Origin: Ailanthus altissimus
Taxonomy: Eukaryota; Streptophyta; Magnoliopsida; Sapindales; Simaroubaceae
Reading direction: 5' to 3'
Length of the DNA: 64,000 nt
Assembly: GCA_946807835.1 (NCBI GenBank)
Contig: OX327695.1
Coordinates: 29,990,501 to 30,054,500 of the forward strand
Under the pieces are notes generated by a model. The model worked only from the letters and a program-made list of their open reading frames with translations. It was not told the origin of the DNA and did not search any database. Every line of letters starts with the position of its first letter. Positions within the stretch are counted from its first letter, which is position 1. A program made the position numbers and the translations under genes. Shown here in pieces: positions 25,575 to 39,382 of the stretch.

Positions 25575-28500
25575 GTATTTTAATAAAAATATCAATGTAT
25601 TATAAGTATATTGTAATGTAATGTTTAAAAAAAACAAAGATTTTAAATAATGATTTAAGTGCATCAATCCATATTAACTAGGAAACATACGAGTATAAGA
25701 CTTAATAAGGAGATATACTTCCTACCTACGTAGACGAAATTTAAAAAACCTATGAGATTGTGTCATCAATGACACCAAAGTGGACAATATTTATAAGGTA
25801 AAGGTGGATCTCAAGTATATAAAATTAACCTTTCACATTGATGCTTTCATTAAGAGACAAATCCACCATTGATGCTATTGCCAGTCAAGTCGGGAAAAGT
25901 AGTTTAGGTGTACTAATTTGACATTGACTAAGAAAAATTAGAGGTAATAATAGGCTTTATAATAAGCTTAATTCGGCTTGGTCAGTGCTACTAGAAAACA
26001 GGCGCCTATCCATCGAGCAAAGTAGTTAAAAGTGCACTAATCTCACATTGACTAAGAAAATGGAGGTATAAAACTTTATAAGGAAAGATACCTTATACCT
26101 TCAAAGATGTTCTTTGAAAGATAGAATCAAAATCCTATTCTAAGCTAAAATTTATCTAAGTTTTTAAGAATTTTTTAACATGTGTTCCGTATTAAGTATA
26201 AGCGGTCAAAATTTATTCTTCTACTATTTTTCTGTTTTGGCAATTGTCAATTTTCACCAATTATATATTAATAAAAGATTAGGAGAAAACGTAGTTATAA
26301 AAGAATCTGAATCCTGAAAGATAATAAAGAGATTATGCATTTATTAGAGACCAAAGTAAAGAATATCTGCTATATACTATGAGACGTTATAAAAGAGATA
26401 CGATACCTTATATCTTCATAGATGTGTTTTGAAAGATAGTAGAGAGATTATGAGTTTATGGGACACCAAAGTAAAGAGTAGATAATAAAGAGATTATGCG
26501 TCTATGAGACACCAAAAATAAAGAATATATTATATACTATGAGACTTTATAAAAGAGATACACCTTATAGCTTTATAGATATCATGTTTTGAAAGATAAT
26601 AAAGAGATTATGAGTTTTCAAAAATTGCAAGACACCAAAGTAAAGAATATCTACTATATACTAGTGAGACTTTATAAAAAGAGATACCGTATACCTTTAT
26701 AGATGCATTATGAGAGATAATTAAGAGACACTGCATTTTTTTTAAAGACATCAAAATAAAGAACATCTACTATATACGATGATACTCTACCATAAGACTG
26801 TGATAATAAAAAAAAGAATCTATGAGACACCGAAGTCCATAATACGAAGATAGACAATACGTTATCCATAACATTTTTTTAAAGAAAAAATTAGGGTAAA
26901 AATATTTTGTACAGAAAAGAGACGGGTTTCAACTAAAAAAAATGGACCCTGCGCTCTCTAAAACATCAAAATAGATAATATTTATAAAGAGGAAGTGGGG
27001 ATAAGCAATATCTACAAAGAAGTAGGTAGCTTCAATTAAACAAAATTCATACTTCAAAAATGAAACAATGGTTTTAAAAAGATAATGGAGAGGGTGCCAC
27101 TCTTTTTATTGGTAGCCATCGGACTCTCCGCGTTAGATCATCGTAGCTTTTGTGATATCAGGTGACTGAAAAGACAGGAACGGGGCCGGATTACAACTCT
27201 TTTTCTCTGCACTAGTGAGTACCGAGTTACGCAGTAGTGTCCGCCATATAAAGTGGGCCAGGTGGCATTCATCTTCGTGCCAATTGCCACACTTCACAAT
27301 AACAATATCTAGTGGCTACTCAAACTCAAACTCAAACATGTCACTTGCACATAGGTGAAAAGTGTATTGACTATAAACCCAACACCACCCCCACAACCAC
27401 TAGCTAACATCAATTTAAACTTATCTATAATTCTCTGATCCCACTTTATCAAATATTAAGACAAAACCATGCCATGATTTTATATAATTCTTCGTAAATC
27501 ACGTATATCGGTTAATTGGACTTTCAATTTCTAACGAGTCGAATTCAGATGTCGTCCAACATTTTATCATGTAACATGGACCACTTGGGTTCATCGTCGC
27601 AACTTTTTTTTGTAGTATTAAGATGGAATAAATGGTTTACTAAGGCTAAAAATGGGAGTATTTGTAGTGATATTCTTCTGCATTTGAGTAGTGCCGGTTC
27701 GGTCCATTCATAAAAATGTGATAATAGCAATTTGTAAAGACAAGACCGGGGGTGCCAACTAGCTTCTTCTCGTTTTGCACTAATCTTATGAAGAGGTTCT
27801 CCACTGATTTTTTGTCTTATCACCAGCATCTGCCACATAAAGTGGGTTAGTGGCCTCATTTTCTAGTATCTTTACAAAGAATCTTTGTGACATCAAATTA
27901 CCTGATAATACCGGATGCTTAATTACACGTGTCGCCTTGATTGACGTGCACAGGACATAACCCACTATCGTAACTTTAACTTTGGTCAACTTTTCTAATC
28001 CCACTTCTATGGTAATAATCACACATATATTGTTTAAGATTAATGATTTAAAATCTAATATCCGAAGATAAGATACTGTTTACACGACAGATACTATTTA
28101 TTAATATTGTTTATACAGTAATTTATTAATATCTTTTATTTTAACCCAATTAATTTTTTTAAATGAGATTTAGACTCTTACAAATAAATTTTTTTATTTT
28201 AATTAAATTTATAATTTTTACTATTAATATTAACATTATATAAATTCTTATAATTTCTTGTAATTGATATTAATCATCACAATAACTACAACACAAATAT
28301 AAGAGAGAAAACTCTTAATTTATAAGAAAGATTAATTTTATGTTCTTTATAAATGCAATTGAGAGTATTTTTTGTAAAATTTGAATTTTTTTTATAAAAT
28401 ACATATTTTGTGAGTATTTTTTAATAAAAGAAGTGAAATTTTAATTTACTGTAAATATAGACAAATTATTGAATTACATAAATTCTTATGTACTTTCTTT

Positions 28501-29857
28501 TATTTTCTTTCTCTTATTTATTTTTAATTACTTATTAGTGCATTATATTACTTGAATTTATTGCTTCTACTTCAACATATATATATATATCAATATCAAT
28601 TACCTGCACCATCTTATGAGTTAGAATTCAAAAACCAGAGTTCAGAGCTCGACCAACATTTACCTTCCAATATGAGCTATTTCCTGTATTCAATGAGAGG
28701 TTTTTATTTCTTATCATACATCTCTCCAACTTCCGCCACCACTAAATATAATAATTTTCAAGTTTATTGTTTCCTCTATGTTGGGTGCTTTTATATTTGC
28801 AAATTGATGCTCAAAGAAGTTTAAAAAAGCATAAGTGCCCAGAAATATATATATATGTATAACATAGCTGCATTGTAACATAAAGCATCAGCCAAACTGT
28901 GTCAGTTAATTAGTGTAAAATAACTTAACTTTAACCCTATGAGTGTTATTCATTTGAATCCAGAGTAACCTGATTGAACAGAACAGTTGAACGCTGTGTA
29001 ATTCCGACAATTTGGAAAGACAAAAGAAAATGAAACATGAAAAAGTACTGAACTTTTATTTCATCGTAGGAGCAACAAGCTATAGTTCGGTGTTGATAAG
29101 ATCGATCAAGATACGTTCAAACAAAAGAAATAACTGGTCTCCATGAAATTATGGCTCGAATAATATTGCAGGGTCACAGATGGTCTGTTATTGATGTTAC
29201 ATAATACGGTTTCTTTCTCCTTTGAATCTCTTTCATCTTTTCACGGCTAAAACTTCCAAGAGTAAAAGGCCAAAAGTTGTGTTATTGATGAATCTTTGAA
29301 AGCTTTTGGAACGGCTTTGTTCAATTCTTAGATCATAATGCGTCTTTAATTGATTTTATTGGAAACACTATGATTATTTCTAATGTTAATCATGTTAATT
29401 TGGCTTTGTAAGAACGTACGGTTTGTCGATTTCCCATTTGAGAATTGAGATACCGCAGCTTGCGGGCAATGATGGTAGTATAGATATTTAAGATGCATAA
29501 TTTACTTCTATAATGATTAATTACATTCTCAGAGCACATATATGTAATATGAAGATACTATGCTAAACGATCATTTATTTACATTGGTGGAAACTATTCC
29601 TAATAAAAAGTAGATTAAGTACGTCGATTCATTTGTTTAATGACACTTTTATTATATCTGATTTAAACAAAAGAGACAAACCTGCCAAATTCTAATTACG
29701 CATTGCAGTCTCGTCAATTAGCATTTGAATTTTAGTTTACTATTTATTTGAAATCTTCAACAATTACAGGTGCAAGTCAAAAGAAAAAAATCAGTCAATC
29801 TCCTCGAGTAGGTAAAGTTCAGAAGAATACCTATAGAGTATGGTGCTTTTTTTTTTT
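25575..29857. other. Intergenic DNA without a supportable gene
   Basis: Apart from the tandem repeat at 26319-26800, this region is AT-rich. At 27100-28010 a more GC-balanced stretch contains two loosely similar segments sharing CATAAAGTGGG or TATAAAGTGGG (near 27248 and 27838), possibly remnants of a duplicated unit. No domain-bearing frame was found. Confidence 0.5.
26319..26800. repeat. Tandem repeat, about 4 units of 110-125 bp
   Basis: Each unit carries, in order, GATAATAAAGAGATTATG, then GACACCAAAGTAAAGAATATCT, CTATATACTATGAGACTTTAT, AAAAGAGATACC and TTTATAGATG..TTTTGAAA. Units begin near 26319, 26472 (after a partial copy at 26437), 26593 and 26715. A related piece lies upstream near 26070-26115. 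No coding potential. Confidence 0.7.
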
Positions 29858-29934
29858 AATTAAATGCAAGTCATATGTGTAATGTATTAAATTTTTATGA
29901 TTGATTAATTGAAATACGTGACTTGCATTTAATT
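29858..29934. repeat. Inverted repeat, 16-bp perfect arms
   Basis: AATTAAATGCAAGTCA at 29858-29873 is the exact reverse complement of 29919-29934, separated by 45 bases. It could be the ends of a tiny hairpin element; no target duplication was established. Confidence 0.7.
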
Positions 29935-32900
29935 GAAGAGCGAGTATATTCCAGAAATAAAAAAGACTTTTATCTCTTGCATATAGTTTGAATTTGATGA
30001 GAATGAAATAGAAACTATAAATATTACCATAAAGTAATGGAGTAAGCAATTAGCTAACTAATTAATATGTGAAGTAACTTTAAGAAGCATTACTGGACAG
30101 GCATAATGGAACGAGTATGTATGAAGCATCTGATAAACCATATAACACATAGTTCCAACGAAATCTTAGGCTTACTTTCATAATCCGAGCACCTTTTCTA
30201 AAGATTTTAAGAGAAAGGAAAATATAAATGTTTAAATTTATAAAGTTTATAATAATTCAAAAAAGAAAGAGATAACCTAAGAGAATAAATCTAATAAAAT
30301 TTAAGAAGTCAATACTATTAACATACAAATTTATCTAAAAAGAAAAACAAATTAATTTAAACTAAAAAACTAAATTAGAATTTTGATTTTTTTATTATGT
30401 CCCCCACAAGATAAAGTTCCGTAAAAAGAATCTAATATTATTCGTTAAGAGCAAAAGTCAAGTGCACGAGAGTGATTTAGTGCTATAGCATTGTGGTTTG
30501 TAAAAGTGGGTGTTGTGACGATGGGACTAACAGCATTGCAACGCCATGACAAAGAGAGGTGGCAACTACAACGATGGGGTGGGCAGTGGGTAGGCACCAC
30601 GTTGAACTTGCAAGAGTGATAATTCTTAGCTTGACAATTAGTTAAAGCTGCAAGGCCAAGTTCTATCTATATTGAGGGTTGTAACTGAGAATGAAGATAG
30701 AGTTTTGTTCTACATTTGTAGGAGTATCAAAAGTAAAACAAACAAAACACAGATAGAAAGAGATAAATAAAAAAGAAATTGAAGATGAAAAAAGAAGCCA
30801 AAAACTATCTTAAGTTTTTGAGTTTAAAAGATTTTGAAATAATAGAAAAATAAAAAATTTGTTTAAAAATAGAATGAGTTAATTCTTAAAATAAAGTAAA
30901 AAAATTAAAAATTCTTTTTGAGAATGGAAAGGAAAAGCCTTTAAAATAAAAATGAACAAAATTAAAATTAGCCCAAAAAACTATAAGGCAATAGAGGGGG
31001 ATTTAAATAAGAATCCAAAAGTATAGCATCCTATATGGGACCAAACACAAATTCGATATAGAATTGGAAGAGAAGAGAAAATCTCCTGATGAGAAAATGA
31101 GAAGTAAGGCAATTGCATTGGAGTAGTAGGGATTTGAAATTAATCATAAAGAAGAGAAGAGATTTTGCCATATCTTTTAAGTAACTAGTAAGAGATATAA
31201 GAGAAGATCACGATATTCAGTATATAAGGGAAGTGAAAACGTAGATCTAGAAAATAACAGAAGGAAAATAGTACCGGATAACATAAAAAAAAAAAAACAA
31301 ATTGGCAACCACTGTGTAGCGACCCTTGCTTGGCAAGGTAGTGGGTGCGACTGTGGTAAAAAAGAAGTTTTAAAGAAATTTTAATTTAGAGAAGATTCTA
31401 ATAACATGTAGAGATTTATAAAGATGAAAAAATATTGTAAATATTTTTATTGATGAAGGTTTATTATAATCCAAAAAAGAAAGATATAAACTTAAAATAT
31501 GAATAAACTTAATAGGACTTAATAAGTTAAATATTACAAACTTATCTAAAAGAAAAAAAATATTAATTTAAACTAAAATAAATCAATTTAAATTAGATAA
31601 TTAAATTGAAAATTTAATTTTCTTATCACCTTTTCTTTTTGTGACAAAATATGTGATAATGCAGTGCTTTTCTTTTTTTCATTATTTTTACCATTTCAAT
31701 ATTTCTTGCTTCTTGCTGCAACAATGTGTTTTAATGTATAAAAAGGCTATACTATTCATTTCCACTTAATGTCCAACATCATATTGTTTGGAACAAAACC
31801 CTAATTTTCCATTTCCTTGTTCTAGATTTCATGAGTTTGTCGCTTTCGTGCTGACACAAGAAATCATCTGGCACTGCTGGCGTTGCCTTATAAATAGTGG
31901 CGACGATCGAGCTCTCGCTCTTGTCCCAGACCCACTGATAAGTCTTGAACAATGCAAAAGATGAAGGGTGTCAAAACAATTACCGCATGTTCATATACAT
32001 GGCCTCGACTTATGAGCTTGAGCTCTAACCTTGTAGGACTATTCACAAATTGGTCAAAGAAGATAAAATTGATAAAGCAAAAGCTGTCCACAAACTTTAG
32101 GCAATGCAAACGACCTACATTTTAGGATCAATTCCAATGGCTAGATGTCACGGGACAATAACTTTTACCCCTTGCATTGCATGTATACGCCTCCTCCCCT
32201 GTCCTTTTTCTCCTCAGCTTTATTACCCAACAACCAGCCTTACCTCCTAATTAATTAGCCCCGTTTGCTCGTGATCATCTCCAAATCCTACTAAAATGAA
32301 ATCTATGCTATTATCTTAATCTTATTCATAATCCTACATGTATAAATTAGTTTTATAAATTTATTTGTACTACTTAATATGGCATAATATGATTAAAAAA
32401 ATAAATATAAGAAGTTAAAACAATAAATTAAATCAATAATGTAATAATATTTTAACAAATTCTTCCGTGGCACTTCAAATATTATATGTAGATTTATACG
32501 ACTTTAATTTATCTATGTTGTAAGAGATCTTTGCGGGCATTGCGAGGATTCAAGTCGAGAAATGAGCTGAAATTTGATGGCTTTTATTCTGACATCTCTA
32601 TTTTCAAATCCCTTGTCCACTCCATATAAAGAGAACAACATTAATTAAAACGTTTGCAAATTAAGAGAAAGAACAAGTGCGGCAGCACTTGATTTAAATA
32701 ATTAAACCTGCAGCCATAATTATGTTTTACCTTGTATCCATCTATTACCATCCACTTTTGTACAAGTGACACAATCAGAGTCAAGTAAATTGTTTTTCTT
32801 TTTTTTAAAAAAAATTACTAACATCTTAGTTAGAAATCTATCTGTTCTTTGCATGTGATAGAATTTTTTTTTTAATTTAAAACTAAACATTTTGTTAAAA

Positions 32901-34040
32901 AAAAGGATTTATAAGATTTTATTTAAATTGATTTAAATTTTTTTTAAATAATAATTTTCTTGTGAAATTTACCTTATTTAAGATAGAATACACATTATTA
33001 AATATTTGAGAATACAAATTTAACAATGAATGAGATATTACTCACTATATAAAAAAAGCATGAGGAATAATAAAATACACCATGAAAGAATAAATGCAAG
33101 GGTTACACAAATAAATTATAAACATAAAGATCTAAAAATACTTAAAGTAATCCTATATTTTATTTTATAAAATTATAATATATTACTCTTTTATTTGTAA
33201 ATATAGCCTAAATTAAGGAAATAAATTAAATTTCTTATATTTTTTTGTGGTATGCGACTTATTTTATGTAAATACATCTCAAACGCCAAGAAAATAAGAA
33301 GAATCTCACGGAAGAAAATCAAAATCAAACACATCTCCACCAAGTGAAGGAGACAAAGAAAAGTTTAGCATCTACAAGAACATCATTTATGCATAAACTA
33401 CGCAAAAATAAAAGAAAAAAAAAGTTCTTGATTTAAGTTAATGAAGCACTCAAATTACTTGAGAATAGAATTGGTTTAATAATTAAAAATCTCAATTGAG
33501 TTAAAAAAAAAAAAATACACTCTGAGATGAAATAACAATAGCTAGATTGAGATTTTTTTTTTTTTAAAAAAATAGTTAGCTAAAAAAGTGATAGATTAAT
33601 TGATTCTTATGAAAGTAAGTGTGAGTCATATATGTCAAAAACAAAAGTGAGTTATAGATTTTACAATGAGAGAAATTAAGCACTATATAAAAAGTTTAGC
33701 TTAAATGAGATTATGAAGAAATTAAAACAAACATCGCACGAGAGGAGATTGAAAGTTTTGTTTAAGAGAACCAATATTAGATTTAAACCAAACTTAATTT
33801 ACCATGCTAAAAAAAATATTTGTAAAATCTATTCTCTAAACTTATACTTCCTTGGAAGAATCTGTCTTATTTAAAGTAAAGTTGAAATTTTACGGAGATT
33901 ATAAATATAAGTTCAATAAGAAATGGGATATCATTCATCATATTAAAAAATCAAATGATCAATCAAAATACTATAAAAGACAATACATGTGACTGCTCAC
34001 ATAAACAAAGTATGATATAAAGATCTAAAAACACTAAAAG
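29935..34040. other. AT-rich intergenic DNA with diverged repeats
   Basis: No gene is supportable. The segment near 33000-33240 resembles that at 33900-34050 joined to 34255-34345 (shared ATAAAGATCTAAAAACACT-like and TATTTTATTTTATAAAATTATAAT blocks). An old repeat unit therefore occurs twice, and the second copy is split by the MITE at 34051-34254. Isolated GC-richer patches at 30480-30620 and 31860-32110 hold no recognisable coding sequence. Confidence 0.5.
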
Positions 34041-34050
34041 TATTCTTATA

Positions 34051-34254
34051 TGAACAAGATTTATGACACTATATTTTTTATATAATATTTTATACAATTT
34101 TAAACCATTAAATTAATATATATTTAATGGTTCATATGCAACAAACATGTGTAATTAATGCACTGCAGAATGTATTTTTAAATATGCACCGAATTAATAG
34201 CTTAAAATTGTATAAGAAATAATTAAAAAAAATATGGTGTCTTAATTCATAGCC
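34051..34254. mobile_element. MITE candidate, Mutator-type (204 bp, 10-bp target duplication)
   Basis: TATTCTTATA occurs at 34041-34050 and 34255-34264, flanking a 204-bp segment. Its ends are inverted repeats over about 50 bases: inward from the left GACACTATATTTTTT..TTATACAATTTTAA, and from the right GACACCATATTTTTT..TTATACAATTTTAA. The insertion interrupts a repeat whose uninterrupted copy lies near 33135-33190. Target duplications of 9-11 bp are characteristic of Mutator-like elements. There is no coding capacity. Confidence 0.7.
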
Positions 34255-34284
34255 TATTCTTATATTTTATTTTATAAAAATTAT

Positions 34285-34422
34285 AATGTCTCATTCATAA
34301 ATATAACCTAAATTAAGAAGAGTCAAGTTAAATTTTTTTGTATTTTTTTAATGTGTAATTTATTATAATGTCTTATTCATAAATATAATCTAAATTAAGA
34401 AGAGTCAAGTTAAATTTTTTTG
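34285..34422. repeat. Two-copy direct repeat, about 60 bp per unit
   Basis: TTATAATGTCTCATTCATAA through GAAGAGTCAAGTTAAATTTTTTTG occurs at about 34281-34341 and 34363-34422. The two copies differ at only a couple of bases. Confidence 0.8.
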
Positions 34423-34462
34423 AAAAAGAAAACTAGGAAGCGCTTCCTAGTTTTCTTTTTCA
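34421..34462. repeat. Perfect 42-bp palindrome without spacer
   Basis: Arm 34421-34441 (TGAAAAAGAAAACTAGGAAG plus C) is exactly complementary to 34442-34462. It adjoins the end of the direct repeat at 34363-34422. Not obviously a terminator or known element end. Confidence 0.9.
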
Positions 34463-37400
34463 ACAAAAACCCTTCTAATAACTCTCTGGACCGTCGAATT
34501 GCAGGCTTAATTTTTAGGAAGGGTTCTACTTCCATTTTAAGAGATCTTTTCTACTTCTTTTTTTTTTTTTCCTGACTTAGCTATCTTAAGAGATTTTTAC
34601 TCTTAGTATAGGGAAGACTCGAACTCAGCGAGGGCCAATCACCCATCTATGAAATATGAATGCTTGGTCAATAATCAACTGGTTTTATGTATGGTGTTAA
34701 TAGAACTCCAGGTTTAATACAATGTTGCTCGATCAGCATAAAGTGTGAGTTATGTAACCCATTACGTCGTCAGAGCCTCAGATATCCCTAATCCTGCATC
34801 AGATGATTGTAGAGCTCTAGCTCTCTAACCCTAAAAATCTATATGGACAATATAGTCATTTTGATACACCTTAAGATTTATCCTACAAAGCCAAAGAAGT
34901 AAAAGGAGAAAGGTTCTCTGGTAATACGTAAACAATGACCTCAATTCCCACTTCTCTTGCATCATAAGTTTCTTTATTTTTATTTTCGTTTTATGTAGTT
35001 TTAGCAGCTGTAGCTAGTGATGGTATAGCAACTATATAATCTGCAGATAATCGGTGACGTTTGTGGTGATCCGGGTTACGAAAAGATCTCTGATGACGGG
35101 CATATGACGATAATTCTTACAACAAAGTAAGAATCTTGACGTTGAATTTTTACATACGGAAATGAGGATGAGAAAGGTAATTGATGGCGGTGGTGGTGAC
35201 AGGATGCTGATGGCTGGCTTACCTACTCAGTTTCCGTATTTGCTTTCTCATCATTTCACATGGCGGAACTCATCAACCTAACAGAGATATTGAAGTGACA
35301 ATTAATTATGTTGTTATTTTGTACATATATTTGTTCTAGTTATTACCTTTGAAATTTCACCACCATTTGGGTTATATATTAAAAAAAATTCGTTTTTTTT
35401 CCTTCAAAGTTTCTGTTACATGTCTTGAATGTTTGTTACATTTCAAGCTCTTTAATGTACAAAGCATAAATTAGCACATGCAATTGAAGAATTGAAATGT
35501 GTGGCTAAGAATTTAAGACCATCGACAAAAAGGATTGAAACGGCTCTCTACCTGAAGCTTCTCCACTGTAGTACTACCCGTAATTGAAATAACATGATCA
35601 GGCGTTGTCAGTTGGCGCTTGTATTTTTGTATATTCGCATAAAAACAGTCAGTTATCTGTAATTGGAACCGATCGAGAGAAATAAATGCATACATAATAT
35701 GCTAAAATTGTGGCGAGAGTCTTGGGTGTTTCATGGAAATGTCCGGCCTTTAATTTTTGCAGGTACCTTACATAATTTACGTATCAAACACCATTACTGG
35801 GAGCTGTAGCCATCATCATCCCTTTCCATTGATCTCAAAGAAAATTATTTTCGGTAGATTAAATTATTCAAGTTTCAGTCCAGATTTTTTTTTCTTTTGC
35901 AAAAAAATTTAAAGGATTACGAGAAATCTTACTTACAAAACACTAACTCTTACCCTAAAGTTTACTTAAATTCAAATGGCCCGGAGTGTAAAGCGCATTG
36001 ACAACAGTTTGAGACTAGCTACTCACATGAAACCAAGATAAAGAAAAAACTCCTTAACCATCGGGTTGTATTTTTTTCTTTTTTTTTTTTGAAAGGATTT
36101 TATATTGAAAATTGTTATTTCCCTTGCTTCAAAAGAATGGGGTCGGACACTCGTATTAAGTAAGTATATTTTTAAGTTCCGTTCAACTCTCTAATACTTT
36201 ATTAGAAACTTCTAAAATTGTATTTTTACTGTGTTTCTTATATAGAATTCAATACATTTGAAAAAAAGATTTAAAAAAAATGCTCACACAAACATAACGT
36301 TCATAAAACTAGATGTGTGGTCAGAAGAAACAAATTGGAGTTTGCCGGCGAGTCATTGTACTGGAATATTTACAAAAGCTTAGGTTAAAATTATTTGTAC
36401 TAAAAACAATATTTTACAACATTCATTTGATTAGAATTTGAATGCTACTTAGAAAAATCAGGAGAATGTTTGAATTTATAACATTAATTTAATTCCTTTC
36501 CCACCCGCTTGTTTGATAAGCCTGGCTGCTTAATATTCTTTCGGAGTACAAATCATGAAAATAACTAGAGTTTGATTTCAACCGTTCTACTCCAATTTCT
36601 GATCAAAAGTGATGTTAAAGAACAAATTCGAAACAACTTAGTGTTGATGCCTTAAGAGTTTTGTATAAAAAGTATTGCTACATTTTTTAAATTATGTTTC
36701 AAATTTTATATTTAAATTAAAATATCAAGTAATTATTAAATAATGAAATAATATAAATTTTAAAATTACTCGTTATATTATTTTATTATTCAATAATTAT
36801 TTAACATATAATTTTAGTTAGAAAAATTTGAAATACTGAAATGTCTAACATTATTCTTATATAAATGTCAGGAATAAGTTAATTTCAATATAATAAAAAG
36901 CTATTTAATTGCTTAGAAAATGGTGAACTGAAAAAAAAAATTGGTTTACACTAGAAACAGTGATTCCCACAATCACTTTCAAGTTCATTAATCATAACAT
37001 TATTTAACATAAGAGAAATATCAAATTTAAATTATATGGCATAATTTAATTGGATAACGTGGACGAGACTATACAAAATTTTCTGGTATTATATATTGAC
37101 ATATAACAACTTTCCACTTATAAATTATGAAAGATTAAAAAAAATATATTTTGAAAGCAAAGTTTATAATTAATTGTTAGAGGGTAGTAATATGTTGACA
37201 GTTCACCTCCATTCTCACTTGTGAACAAAAAAATGAGTTCATGTCATTGTTGATACAATTTGGGGCATTTTTTTTTTTTCTTCATAGTTGTGAAATTAAA
37301 GAGAAGCTTAATTATGAATTGGTCCCTACAGATCACTTTAATGGTCAAGATATCTAAGTTGTGCCACTAAAGTTCTACCTCGAATTAGTCTTAACAAGCA

Positions 37401-38138
37401 TTCAAACTTTTATTTTTTCATCTTATCAAAACCCCCTTTTTAAAATTATTTGAATTTCTTTATATACCCTACAGAGTCAAACTCAATTTTGAAATCACCC
37501 CTATTATTTTCTGCCATCATCACTTCCTTTATCTTTTCAGTTTGTTTTTTTCAGTTGTAATTTGATCATTGATTTTTAAAACATTATTTTGCTCTCTCTT
37601 TTTTCCCCATATATCACCTCCCAAAATTAAAGTTGTAAGCCCAGCTTAAGAGTTTTTTAGTTTGTAATAAAATGACGTTCCATCTGTAAATTTTATTTGG
37701 GATAGCAGACTATTTCTCTATTTTAATGCAAAACCTAGCTTTTCTGTAGATAAGGCCTTCATCATACTTAGGAGTTAAGTCTTTGCCATAATACTAAGTA
37801 AGGTTATGGTTTATTTGCGATTAACTTGGTCGTTCATGTTAACAAATAAAGCTTGAAGCTCAACTTGCAACAAATTTAGGCCTTTCGACTCCATATTTTT
37901 GTTGCAGCTATCATTGAAATATGGATCTAAGCTAAATTTTGGAAGGCTTTAATAGCCATGAGTAATGTATGGCTTTTTATTTTATTTTAAAGTTTAATTA
38001 CGATGGTAACAGTCCAATAATGAGTATTATAATTACTCTCGTTGCGAGTCAATTTACGTAGTTAAATGACTTTACCAATTTGATTTTATCAATATATTGT
38101 TATTTCAAAGAAAATAAATATTATAAAATTATTATAAG
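34463..38138. other. Intergenic DNA; no gene seen
   Basis: AT-rich with homopolymer tracts and no frame with a recognisable domain. It contains the hairpin MITE candidate at 36671-36855. A slightly GC-richer stretch at 34600-35300 has no supported exon. Confidence 0.5.
36671..36855. mobile_element. Hairpin MITE candidate (about 185 bp)
   Basis: The segment folds on itself. The left arm with GTTTCAAATTTT and AGTAATTATTAAATAATGAA is complementary, with a few mismatches, to the right arm carrying TTCAATAATTATTTAACATA and AAAAATTTGAAATAC. The loop is a short ATTACTCG-like sequence near 36770. Arms of about 75 bp and the lack of coding sequence fit a MITE. Target duplication and outer limits were not resolved. 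Confidence 0.5.
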
Positions 38139-38756
38139 CGTTGAAATAAAAATATACAAACAAATAATATTATTCAAGTAAATATTACAGAATAAATAAT
38201 TAAATGAATTAGAAAAAGAAAGGTAAGAGAAGAACACGGATAAATTTATATAATTTAGTAATTTGTTTACGTTTATGGTAGATCAAAATCACTCACTTTT
38301 ATTATTTAATTATAAAACATTCATAAAAATATGCATTTTACAAAAAAGATCACAAAAAAACAACTCTATCTTATAATTTAGGGATTTTCTTTCATTAAAA
38401 ACCACAAATAAGATTTAATCACTAAGATTTATTGGGTTATCACAAAGATGTGTTTACAAGCCAATAAACAACTTTTGTATAGACTTTAGAACGTCCTAAA
38501 CTTACTCTAAATGTGTGATAATCGTATTAGGGAGTCTTGAAGTAAGTGGGAGACGAAATAAGATGAGTTAAAACGAAAAACTCTTTCCAGCATCCAGCGT
38601 TGCGATGCTAACTCTTGGACGCCGCGACGTCCACACATGGCACCGCCTTCATTGTTTTTCGCCTTCTTTCACGTCCGTCTTTGATCCTTGCACACCCTAT
38701 GCACTTGGCATGCTCTCTAAATTATATCCCAATGATTTTCAATCAATATTCTTACA
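38139..38756 (-). repeat. 3' LTR of the copia element
   Basis: 618 bp; begins TGTAAGAATATTGATTG (minus) right after the polypurine tract. It aligns along its length with the right LTR, including TGGATCAAGATCACTCACT-like and CTTGAAGTAAGTGGGAGA blocks. It is clearly diverged from its partner, so the insertion is old. Confidence 0.85.
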
Positions 38757-39382
38757 AATCTCCTCCTTAATTCAAAATCATCCACAAAGTAATTCGATCT
38801 CTCATTTCTGCATCTTTGGTCACACTCACAAAGTAGTGACTCCGGTTAAGTCCTTGCATATATGATGAAAATAATTAAGGGCAGTGGCTTAGTCAACATA
38901 TTAGCAGGTTTTTAGATGACACTATCTTCATTAAACTAACTTCACCACTTTGGACAATCTCTCAAATGTAATGGAGTCTCACATAAATGTTTTTCGACCT
39001 CTCGTGGAACAATTGATGCATGTTTAAGTGTATGGCACTCTGGCTATCACAATATACACCGGTGTTCTCATATTCACTAGCCAATCCCTCCGTGCATATA
39101 CCTTTCAACCACATGACCTCCTTAATAGTTTCATCAACAGCTATGTATTCCGCCTCTGTGGTAGATAGTGCAACCACATATTGTAGAACTGGTCTTTAAC
39201 ACACACTACAACCAAACATTGTAAATACATAGCCCGTCAATGATCTTATCTTGTCTAGATTACCTATATAATCTGAGTCTACATACCCTCTTATCATTTC
39301 ACTATTGTCCTCATCCCTCTTATACATCAATCTGTGATTCGACGTTCCCTTGACATATCTCAAAATCTATTTTACTGTAATG

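Noticed and set aside
27243..27861. Possible duplication sharing an ATAAAGTGGG core
   Set aside because: Other shared words occur in a different order; similarity is too short to call a repeat pair.
28552..28824. 90-codon open frame as a gene
   Set aside because: AT-rich chance frame without domain, splice sites or codon preference.
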